Origin: Planctomycetota bacterium
GTDB lineage: Bacteria; Planctomycetota; Planctomycetia; Pirellulales; UBA7805
Length of the DNA: 5,104 bases
Direction of reading: 5' to 3'
Assembly: GCA_030605285.1 (NCBI GenBank)
Contig: JAUWIQ010000189.1
Coordinates: forward strand, 1-5,104
Shown here: piece after piece, positions 1 to 5,104 of the stretch
How the letters are laid out: each line of letters starts with the position of its first letter
How positions within the stretch are numbered: position 1 is the first letter of the stretch
Position numbers and translations under genes: made by a program
The notes under the pieces: model-generated
Told to the model about the DNA's origin: nothing
The model's database searches: none
The model's input: the letters and a program-made list of their open reading frames with translations, nothing else

Positions 1-1502
1 CATTCCTGGTCATCTTCGCGGCCATTGGACTCACCTACTGGCTGTTCGATGGAAAGTTTTTGAGTATCTCAATTAGTGTCGTAGTCGGCCTGGCGGCGGG
101 CTGGATTATCGGCAAGTGGACCGAGTACTCCACAAGCGATGAATACAGGCCGACCCAGGACCTGGCAGATCAGGCGGTCACCGGACCGGCCACGTTGATT
201 ATCGGTGGGGTCGCGGAAGGAATGAAAAGCGTCTGGGTGCCCGTGATCGTCATCTGCGTGGCCACCCTCGCGGCGTTCACCTGTGCGATTGGAGACATCT
301 CAAAACTTCAGGATGTTCAGTATTTTGCCTTAGGACTCTACGGCGTTGGAATTGCCGCTGTGGGGATGCTCAGTACGCTTGGCATCACGCTGGCAACCGA
401 TGCCTACGGCCCGATTGCAGACAATGCGGGCGGTAACGCCCAAATGGCAGACCTCGATCCAATTGTTCGTCAGCGGACCGATGCCCTGGATAGCCTGGGC
501 AACACCACCGCAGCTACGGGCAAAGGGTTTGCGATTGGATCGGCAGCGCTCACCGCCTTGGCTCTGTTGGCCGCTTATGTGGAAGAGGTCCGGGTCGGCT
601 TCGAACATATGGAAGAAGCAATTGTGGAGGAGCATCAGGAAGTAGGTTTCTACAAAGTCACCCCACAATTTGTCACCGTAATTGAGGATACCGGTGATGC
701 GGATGCTAAGAAATTTAAACATAGCGGCCTGATGATCCTCGATGGCGCGCGCCATCCCGAGTGGACAAAAATTGGTCTCGGCGAGCAACTCCCAAAAGGT
801 GCATTGAAATTAAATGGAGCCGGAGATCGATTGACTTACCAATACGAAGGGGGAGAGCATGAGCTCAATGTGGTCAACCGTAAAACCGCGACATTGCCTG
901 ATTTCACCCGCTATTATGATGCCACGCTGATGAATCCCAAGGTACTGATTGGCATGTTTCTTGGCGCGATGGCAACCTTCGTATTTTGTGCAATGACTAT
1001 GAAGGCCGTGGGGCGTGCTGCCAAGGGGATGGTGGAAGAGGTACGGCGACAATTTCGAGAAAATCCGGGGATCATGGATCGGACCGTGACCCCCGATTAT
1101 GCGGCACCGGTTGCGATCAGTACGGTGGCCGCCCAGAAAGAGATGATCCTGCCCTCACTGTTAGGGCTCATTATGCCCCTGGCAGTCGGACTGCTTTTGG
1201 GTGTCGGTGGGGTGATGGGACTGCTGGTCGGCACACTCACCTGCGGTTTCTGCGTTGCCATTTTTATGTCCAACGCAGGGGGCGCCTGGGATAACGCCAA
1301 AAAATACATCGAGGCGGGAGCTCATGGCGGCAAGGGAACGGATGCCCACAAAGCGGCGGTTGTCGGGGACACGGTGGGGGATCCCTTTAAGGATACGAGT
1401 GGACCGAGCCTGAATATCCTCATCAAACTGATGAGCATGGTCAGTGTTGTAGCAGCCGGTTTGATCGTTCGCTACAGTCTGATGGCCCTGGGCATCTTTT
1501 AG
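1..1502 (+). CDS. hppA: Membrane-bound ion-pumping pyrophosphatase, C-terminal part (5' truncated by window edge)
   Basis: Couples hydrolysis of pyrophosphate to pumping of H+ or Na+ out across the cytoplasmic membrane. The frame is open from base 3 with no start codon of its own: 19 hydrophobic codons precede the TTG at 60, so the true start lies upstream, and 499 residues are visible. Counting residues from base 60, family signatures are [11 protein letters not shown] (21-31), [21 protein letters not shown] (102-122), the [16 protein letters not shown] block (141-156), KAVGRAA (315-321), [14 protein letters not shown] (405-418) and the C-terminal [15 protein letters not shown] (436-450), which carry the acidic and lysine residues of the pyrophosphate/Mg2+ site. 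At least seven hydrophobic segments are visible. Ala and Gly in the [10 protein letters not shown] motif match the K+-dependent subclass. About 115 residues (174-289) lie between two membrane helices where family members usually have a short loop. Whether it pumps H+ or Na+ cannot be told, because the determining part lies outside the window. The family assignment is very secure. Confidence 0.97.
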   Translation, partial: FLVIFAAIGLTYWLFDGKFLSISISVVVGLAAGWIIGKWTEYSTSDEYRPTQDLADQAVTGPATLIIGGVAEGMKSVWVPVIVICVATLAAFTCAIGDISKLQDVQYFALGLYGVGIAAVGMLSTLGITLATDAYGPIADNAGGNAQMADLDPIVRQRTDALDSLGNTTAATGKGFAIGSAALTALALLAAYVEEVRVGFEHMEEAIVEEHQEVGFYKVTPQFVTVIEDTGDADAKKFKHSGLMILDGARHPEWTKIGLGEQLPKGALKLNGAGDRLTYQYEGGEHELNVVNRKTATLPDFTRYYDATLMNPKVLIGMFLGAMATFVFCAMTMKAVGRAAKGMVEEVRRQFRENPGIMDRTVTPDYAAPVAISTVAAQKEMILPSLLGLIMPLAVGLLLGVGGVMGLLVGTLTCGFCVAIFMSNAGGAWDNAKKYIEAGAHGGKGTDAHKAAVVGDTVGDPFKDTSGPSLNILIKLMSMVSVVAAGLIVRYSLMALGIF

Positions 1503-1555
1503 ACAATAGCCCTAAGGTTGTGGAACGCGACAGAGCGTGTTTCTCAAAATTATTT

Positions 1556-1583
1556 GGCAGGGTCGTTTCCGACCGCAGCTGCC
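1556..1583 (+). terminator. Bulged hairpin downstream of hppA, possible terminator or mRNA 3'-end structure
   Basis: Starting 54 bases after the hppA stop, GGCAG (1556-1560) pairs with CTGCC (1579-1583), and inside it GGTCG (1561-1565) pairs with CGACC (1570-1574) around a TTTC loop. This leaves a four-base GCAG bulge on the 3' side. A second, alternative GC-rich stem (CGCAGC 1574-1579 with GCTGCG 1589-1594) overlaps it. There is no downstream T-tract, so it does not fit a classical intrinsic terminator. A stem that marks or protects the 3' end of the hppA message, or acts with Rho, is as likely. The pairing is read directly from the sequence; the function is inference. Confidence 0.35.
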
Positions 1584-1640
1584 GCTTCGCTGCGTTCGTA
1601 CACAGCTCTCAAGGGGGCGGGGAGCAGGCGCAGCGCAGAA

Positions 1641-1681
1641 AACCGGGTAGACTAGGAGACGAAGTGACTAGCGTCCCGGTT
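1641..1681 (+). promoter_or_regulatory. Inverted repeat in the rsfS leader enclosing an AGGAG/GTG initiation site
   Basis: AACCGGG (1641-1647) and CCCGGTT (1675-1681) are perfect complements. Inside them CTAG (1652-1655) can pair with CTAG (1668-1671). The loop contains AGGAG (1654-1658) and a GTG at 1664. If rsfS is transcribed from upstream, this structure could hide or expose that initiation site and so act as a cis-regulatory element. A folded RNA is only predicted from base complementarity. It could also be a chance repeat in a GC-rich gap. Confidence 0.3.
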
Positions 1682-1687
1682 CTCTAA
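1664..1687 (+). CDS. Possible seven-codon leader peptide ahead of rsfS (MTSVPVL)
   Basis: A GTG at 1664 sits five bases after AGGAG (1654-1658), the best ribosome-binding site seen ahead of any gene here. It opens a frame of GTG ACT AGC GTC CCG GTT CTC ending in TAA at 1685-1687. The frame is the same as that of rsfS, whose TTG start follows 18 bases after the stop. It could be a leader whose translation couples to rsfS by reinitiation, the relic of a longer rsfS N terminus now cut by a stop codon, or coincidence. The peptide shows no run of one amino acid of the kind used in attenuators. Confidence that it is translated is low. Confidence 0.2.
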   Translation: MTSVPVL

Positions 1688-1705
1688 CGGCATTTTCCCA
1701 GCGGC

Positions 1706-2125
1706 TTGATTAAAAACACTCCTATTACCCCTGCTGAGCTTTCTGACCCGCCGCGCAGCCTGCAGTTGGCGCTGGCTGCTGCCCGCGTTGTCGCTGAAAA
1801 CAATGGTCGCGAGATTGTCATTCTGGACATGCGCGAAATGACCGAGATCTTCGACTACTTCGTACTCGCCACGGGAACAAGTCGACGCCAGTTGCACGCA
1901 ATCAGTGAGGAAATCGATCATAAGCTGGAAGATGATTTAGCAGACCATCGCACGGGAATCGAAGGTTACCGTGAAAGCCGCTGGATCCTGCTGGATTACG
2001 GTACGGTGGTCATTCATCTATTTGATCCCTCAATGCGAGATTTTTATGCCTTGGAAGATCTTTGGGCTGGAGCGAAGCAACTTGAGTTGCCTGAAGATAT
2101 TGCGCGCTTGCAAGTTGAGGGCTAA
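1706..2125 (+). CDS. rsfS: Ribosomal silencing factor RsfS (iojap/DUF143 family)
   Basis: RsfS binds protein L14 (uL14) of the large ribosomal subunit and blocks joining of the two subunits, slowing translation in stationary phase or on poor medium. The 139-residue product has the usual family length. It shows the hallmarks in order: an N-terminal helix (about 18-32), IVILDMREM (37-45), DYFVLATGTSRRQLHAI (50-66), WILLDYGTVVIHLF (93-106) and the C-terminal FYALEDLW (113-120). The TTG at 1706 is chosen because an in-frame TAA lies at 1685, no ATG or GTG lies between, and the next ATG (1829) would remove the first conserved helix and strand. No clear ribosome-binding site precedes the TTG, so initiation may depend on the small frame just upstream. 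argS follows after 116 bases in the same direction. In many bacteria rsfS sits beside nadD; that is not seen here. Confidence 0.94.
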   Translation: MIKNTPITPAELSDPPRSLQLALAAARVVAENNGREIVILDMREMTEIFDYFVLATGTSRRQLHAISEEIDHKLEDDLADHRTGIEGYRESRWILLDYGTVVIHLFDPSMRDFYALEDLWAGAKQLELPEDIARLQVEG

Positions 2126-2173
2126 ACATAACCAGGCTGCATCCGGAGCAGGTCCTTTTGCGGGCGTCTCCGT

Positions 2174-2202
2174 TTGCGATATCTTGCGGCCAAACGAATA
2201 AA
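2174..2202 (+). promoter_or_regulatory. Weak sigma70-like promoter candidate for argS
   Basis: TTGCGA (2174-2179) and AATAAA (2197-2202) are separated by 17 bases, each matching four of six consensus positions for -35 and -10 boxes. A transcript would begin near 2209, giving a leader of about 30 bases before the argS ATG. It lies in the only intergenic space ahead of argS. Matches this weak are common by chance, and the promoter consensus of the host phylum is not well known to me, so this is only a candidate. Confidence 0.2.
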
Positions 2203-2241
2203 ACTGTTTGAAAGATTGGATCTTTTCTGGCAGCCTGCATT

Positions 2242-4197
2242 ATGAATATCCTGTCCGAAATTCGCTCCCGCTTTCGTCCGGCTCTCGAATCAATCAGCGT
2301 GGGTGAAATCGACAAATGTCTTGAAATGATCAAGCCGAGTCAAGATCCGAAGTTTGGCGATTACCAGGCGAATTGCGCAATGCCTCTGGGTAAACAAATG
2401 GGCGAATCGCCTCGCAGGGTTGCCCAGCGCATCGTTGACGCTCTCGAAATCCAGGACATCTGCCGCCACGTCGAGATTGCGGGGCCCGGATTCATCAACC
2501 TGACCCTACGTCAGGACTGGTTGGCCGAGCAGATCGATTGTGCGCTCCGCGATGAGCGGCTTGGCATTTCGCAAACCAATACTCCACGAACCTACGTCAT
2601 CGACTATTCGGCACCGAATGTGGCAAAACCGATGCATGTAGGACACATTCGTTCCACGGTTATCGGGGACGCACTGGCCCATGCGCTCCGTTTTTGCGGG
2701 CATCAGGTGATTACCGACAATCATATCGGTGATTGGGGCACGCAGTTCGGCATGATCCTTTATGGTTACAAACACTTTCTCGATAAAGCAGCCTATGCCA
2801 CAGAACCTGTGACAGAATTGGCTCGCCTTTACCGACTCGTAAATCAGTTAGTGCAGTATCGCACGGACCTAAAGAGTCTTCCGTATCTGGAGGACAAACT
2901 GGCCGCCCTGAAAGACATGCGCGGCGATTGTGAAAGAATGCTTGGCAACCGTGAAGCGGACAAAGCGATTAAGAAGAAATTGAAGCAACTCGAATCCCAA
3001 GTTGGTGAAGCAAGTCAAGCTCTTGAGACGGCAAAACAGCGGATTGCGGCAACTCGGGACGACTCGGTGCTGGGACCGCTCGCAGCAGAACACTCGGATC
3101 TGGACCAAGCCGTACTCCGAGAAACTGCGGGCCTGCACACGGGCGATAAAACCAATCTTTTGCTTTGGCAACAATTCATGCCTGTCTGCCTTGAGGAGAT
3201 CGAGCGGATTTACCGCCGCCTTGGTATTCTCTTCGACTATACCTTGGGCGAAAGTTTTTATCAGGACCGCCTTGCCGACACGGTAGCCGAGATGCGTCAA
3301 AAAGGGCTCGCCACGGAAAGTGACGGTGCGATCTGCATTTTCTCGGATGACCATGACGTTCCGATGATTATTCAAAAAAAGGACGGGGCCTTTCTCTATG
3401 CGACGACTGATCTGGCAACGATTAAATATCGCCTCACGAGATGGCATCCCGACGTTATTTTGTATGTGGTGGATCATCGCCAAAGTTTACACTTTGAGCA
3501 CCTCTTCAATGCGGTTTCGCGGTGCGGATGGGATAGAATGGAACTGCTCCACGTAAAGTTTGGGACCGTTTTAGGTGAAGATGGACGGCCCTTCAAAACC
3601 CGCTCTGGTTCCACGGTAGGCCTAGACGGACTGCTCGACGAAGCAATTCGCCGGGCAGGTCAGGTGGTAAGAGAAAATAATCTTGAGCTCAGCGACTCCG
3701 AATGTGATTCGATTGCAGAAACGGTTGGAATCGGTGCCCTCAAATATGCCGATTTGTCGCAAAACCGAGAAAGCGATTATGTCTTCAGCTACGACAAAAT
3801 GCTGGCTCTCAATGGAAATACCGCGACCTATATGCAGTATGCCTATGCGCGGATCCAGAGCATTCTGGAGAAGGGCAATGCCCCTATTGAGAAACTCTTG
3901 GAAACCGACATCCGGTTACGTCTAGAACATCCTGCGGAACGGGCGCTTGCTCTAGCGATCCTACGTTTTTCGGAGGCCCTGGAACTGGTCATTGCCGACT
4001 ATCGGCCCAATCACCTGAGCGGCTATCTTTTTGAGCAGGTGGCAAAAAGATTTTCAACCTTTTTTGATAGCTGTCCCGTAATTAAGGCCGAGACCGCAGA
4101 GATTCGCAACGAACGATTTCTACTCTGCGATCTGACCGCTCGCACCCTGAAAAAGGGGCTCGCTATTTTGGGCATTGATGTTGCAGAAAAAATGTAG
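2242..4197 (+). CDS. argS: Arginyl-tRNA synthetase (class I) with coiled-coil insertion
   Basis: Charges tRNA-Arg with arginine in the cytoplasm using ATP and releasing AMP and pyrophosphate. The 651-residue protein has an N-terminal tRNA-binding domain (about 1-105, with GDYQANCAMPLGKQMG at 39-54 and GPGFINL at 81-87). The Rossmann catalytic core begins at 117 with VIDYSAPNVAKPMHVGHIRST, whose HVGH (132-135) is the HIGH motif. GDWGTQFGMILYGY (163-176), YATTDLATIKYR (386-397), YVVDHRQSLHFEH (408-420) and the KMSKS-equivalent FKTRSG (451-456) follow. The C-terminal DALR anticodon-binding domain runs from about 525 to the terminal helix and ends in the typical final Met. Between 203 and 305 lies a charged, Lys/Glu/Leu-rich stretch predicted to be helical, longer than the usual segment here. 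ATG 2242 fits the family N terminus; no clear ribosome-binding site precedes it. The protein is intact with all catalytic motifs, so it is probably functional. Confidence 0.98.
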   Translation: MNILSEIRSRFRPALESISVGEIDKCLEMIKPSQDPKFGDYQANCAMPLGKQMGESPRRVAQRIVDALEIQDICRHVEIAGPGFINLTLRQDWLAEQIDCALRDERLGISQTNTPRTYVIDYSAPNVAKPMHVGHIRSTVIGDALAHALRFCGHQVITDNHIGDWGTQFGMILYGYKHFLDKAAYATEPVTELARLYRLVNQLVQYRTDLKSLPYLEDKLAALKDMRGDCERMLGNREADKAIKKKLKQLESQVGEASQALETAKQRIAATRDDSVLGPLAAEHSDLDQAVLRETAGLHTGDKTNLLLWQQFMPVCLEEIERIYRRLGILFDYTLGESFYQDRLADTVAEMRQKGLATESDGAICIFSDDHDVPMIIQKKDGAFLYATTDLATIKYRLTRWHPDVILYVVDHRQSLHFEHLFNAVSRCGWDRMELLHVKFGTVLGEDGRPFKTRSGSTVGLDGLLDEAIRRAGQVVRENNLELSDSECDSIAETVGIGALKYADLSQNRESDYVFSYDKMLALNGNTATYMQYAYARIQSILEKGNAPIEKLLETDIRLRLEHPAERALALAILRFSEALELVIADYRPNHLSGYLFEQVAKRFSTFFDSCPVIKAETAEIRNERFLLCDLTARTLKKGLAILGIDVAEKM

Positions 4198-4292
4198 GGG
4201 CTGAGAGTGAGAACATGTTACGGGGCACACCTCGGACTCCCGGGTCGCCAAGAAGCAATCGACAACGGCACAATGAATCGAAACATTTAAAA

Positions 4293-4823
4293 ATGCGAGT
4301 TGGGATCTTTGCCGACAGTCACGACCACCTGGATAACCTTCGTCTGGCGGTTGATATTTTCAACAACGCCCATTGCGAGATGGTCCTCTTTGCAGGGGAC
4401 CTTGTCTCTACATTTGCAGTGCCGCCGCTGCGCAAATTACAGTGCCCTCTGGTCGCCTGTTTTGGGGACAATGAAGGAAACAAGCCGGGATTATTGGCGG
4501 GCATTCGAATTGTGGGACAACTTGGTGAAGGGCCTTTTTGTTACAAAGCCCCGGACGGTACTCGTTTTCTGCTGGCACACATGGAGCGTCAATTTCGGGA
4601 CCTGGAGGGCAATTTCGAAGTAGCTGTTTACGCCCACACGCATAAACCGCGTCTCCACTACGACCAGCAGGGCCGATTGTTCGTAAACCCCGGGGAAACG
4701 AGCGGTTGGACCTTTGGCAATCCAACGGCCGTGATCCTTGAAACAAAGCCGCTCGATGCACAAATCATTCGGCTCCAAGAGAGGACTTCTGCCACCGCGG
4801 GGAGGATGGTATCCGACAACTAA
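4293..4823 (+). CDS. YfcE/MJ0936-type metallophosphoesterase
   Basis: Predicted cytosolic phosphodiesterase or phosphatase with a two-metal calcineurin-like fold; the substrate is unknown. From ATG 4293 the product has 176 residues, normal for the family. It starts directly with the first strand, MRVGIFADSHDH, whose D8 and H10 are metal ligands. Then come AGDLV (34-38, metal-bridging D36), FGDNEGN (57-63, where GN[HD] is expected), LLAHMERQ (93-100, where an HGH-like motif is expected), AHTH (114-117) and VNPGETSGW (131-139). The frame is open upstream to an ATG at 4215, but the extra 26 residues are Arg/Pro/Ser-rich and lie outside the fold, so 4293 is preferred. The alternative 4215 start has a weak purine-rich stretch ahead of it and would leave only 17 bases after argS. 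The gene follows argS on the same strand and may be cotranscribed. The altered motifs leave the metal preference uncertain. Confidence 0.88.
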   Translation: MRVGIFADSHDHLDNLRLAVDIFNNAHCEMVLFAGDLVSTFAVPPLRKLQCPLVACFGDNEGNKPGLLAGIRIVGQLGEGPFCYKAPDGTRFLLAHMERQFRDLEGNFEVAVYAHTHKPRLHYDQQGRLFVNPGETSGWTFGNPTAVILETKPLDAQIIRLQERTSATAGRMVSDN

Positions 4824-4859
4824 CGAACAAAGTGTTCACGAAGAAGGGGCCGTGCCATC

Positions 4860-4895
4860 CCGCGATCCAATCCCAGATAGCGCATCGCGGTCTTT
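4860..4895 (+). terminator. Terminator-like hairpin after the phosphoesterase gene
   Basis: CCGCGAT (4860-4866) and ATCGCGG (4884-4890) are perfect 7-bp complements with a 17-base loop, followed at once by TCTTT. It lies 37 bases after the plus-strand stop, in the gap between two converging genes, where a terminator is expected. The loop is long and the T-run short, so it would be a weak intrinsic terminator. Read from the minus strand the stem is not followed by T residues, so it would serve the plus-strand operon only. Confidence 0.4.
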
Positions 4896-4915
4896 ACGAA
4901 GCGAATCCTTCACAG

Positions 4916-4943
4916 GGTCTTTCAGGCGACCTTGCCAAAGACC
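4916..4943. repeat. Inverted repeat across the end of the minus-strand gene
   Basis: GGTCTTT (4916-4922) and AAAGACC (4937-4943) are perfect complements separated by 14 bases. They overlap the last codons and stop of the converging PIN/TRAM gene. A further copy of GGTCTTT occurs at 4889-4895, directly at the end of the preceding hairpin, so the 3' arm could pair with either copy. The repeat may contribute to transcript ends between the converging genes. Part of it is constrained by coding sequence, which makes a chance origin possible. Confidence 0.3.
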
Positions 4944-5104
4944 ATTCGTCCTGCACTGGTTTGCAGCACACTGGTAACGGTGATCGTAATATTCTGATCG
5001 ATATGTTGCTGGCCACCTTCAATCACGATCATTGTGCCATCTTCCAAATAAGCAATACCCTGACCCGCCTCTTCGCCCGACTTGACCACTTGAACGCCAA
5101 TCGA
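4922..5104 (-). CDS. PIN/TRAM domain protein (YacL type), C-terminal TRAM end, truncated by window edge
   Basis: Reading the minus strand from base 5104, an uninterrupted frame of 60 residues ends at TGA (complement of 4922-4924). It begins [20 protein letters not shown] and contains the segments [18 protein letters not shown] and [18 protein letters not shown]. This matches the C-terminal TRAM domain of YacL-like proteins, in which an N-terminal membrane region and a PIN nuclease domain precede a TRAM RNA-binding domain. The family is typified by Bacillus subtilis YacL, and its physiological role is poorly defined. A PIN domain would make an RNA-cutting role plausible, but the PIN and membrane parts lie beyond the window, so the full architecture is inferred from the TRAM end alone. 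The gene converges on the phosphoesterase gene with a 98-base gap and is not part of the plus-strand group. Confidence 0.85.
   Translation of the reverse strand, partial: SIGVQVVKSGEEAGQGIAYLEDGTMIVIEGGQQHIDQNITITVTSVLQTSAGRMVFGKVA

Noticed and set aside
60..62. TTG at 60 as the start of hppA.
   Set aside because: The frame continues upstream with hydrophobic membrane-helix residues to the window edge, and the protein would lack half of the conserved family sequence; the gene is cut by the window, not short.
330..788. A 152-codon open frame on the minus strand inside hppA.
   Set aside because: Antisense to highly conserved hppA sequence, with no recognisable domain in its translation.
1503..1705. 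Possible tRNA or other small RNA gene in the longest non-coding gap.
   Set aside because: No tRNA cloverleaf features (T-loop GTTCGA-type sequence, acceptor stem pairing) were found; only the short inverted repeats already listed are visible.
2869..3483. A 204-codon open frame on the minus strand inside argS.
   Set aside because: It lies wholly antisense to a confidently identified, intact argS, and its translation shows no recognisable domain; it is a by-product of argS codon use.
3592..3609. Degenerate KMSKS motif (KTRSG) in ArgS as a sign of lost function.
   Set aside because: Many functional ArgS proteins lack a canonical KMSKS, and all surrounding motifs are intact.
4215..4292. A 26-residue N-terminal extension of the phosphoesterase from ATG 4215.
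   Set aside because: The extension is Arg/Pro/Ser-rich, has no signal peptide or membrane character, and the family fold begins exactly at the Met encoded at 4293. Kept only as an alternative start.
4738..4977. A 79-codon plus-strand frame spanning the convergent gap.
   Set aside because: It overlaps the phosphoesterase end in another frame and the TRAM gene on the opposite strand, and its translation looks like low-complexity out-of-frame sequence.
1..5104. CRISPR array, insertion sequence, phage, toxin-antitoxin or defence genes.
   Set aside because: No spaced direct repeats, terminal inverted repeats with transposase, or matching protein families were seen; every long coding region is explained by housekeeping families.

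Overview
This 5.1 kb window reads as ordinary chromosomal housekeeping DNA from a bacterium, most likely a member of the Planctomycetota. That lineage call is inference. It rests on a K+-dependent-type membrane pyrophosphatase with a long extra periplasmic loop, an ArgS carrying a coiled-coil insertion, a PIN/TRAM protein of the YacL type, little Shine-Dalgarno sequence in front of most genes, and intermediate GC content. No phage, transposon, CRISPR, toxin-antitoxin or defence signal was seen.

Layout: (1) 1-1502, plus strand: the C-terminal part of hppA, a membrane-integral ion-pumping pyrophosphatase cut by the left edge. (2) 1503-1705: a 203-base gap holding a bulged hairpin soon after the hppA stop, then a 7-bp inverted repeat that encloses a well-placed AGGAG and a GTG-started seven-codon frame. 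(3) 1706-2125: rsfS (iojap family ribosomal silencing factor), apparently starting at TTG. (4) 2126-2241: a 116-base gap with a weak promoter-like match and an 8-bp inverted repeat. (5) 2242-4197: argS, arginyl-tRNA synthetase, with a long charged helical insertion. (6) 4293-4823: a small YfcE/MJ0936-type metallophosphoesterase with altered metal-site motifs. (7) 4824-4921: a short convergent gap with inverted repeats, one of them terminator-like. (8) 4922-5104, minus strand: the C-terminal TRAM end of a PIN/TRAM protein cut by the right edge.

The four plus-strand genes are collinear, and rsfS, argS and the phosphoesterase could share a transcript. A loose common theme is translation and energy economy. 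ArgS releases pyrophosphate when it activates arginine, and HppA-type pumps recover energy from pyrophosphate hydrolysis. RsfS blocks ribosomal subunit joining when nutrients are scarce. This link is inference from gene content. I found no evidence for a new multi-gene system. The points most worth a second look are the periplasmic insertion in HppA, the coiled-coil insertion in ArgS, the small frame ahead of rsfS and the non-canonical metal-site residues of the phosphoesterase.
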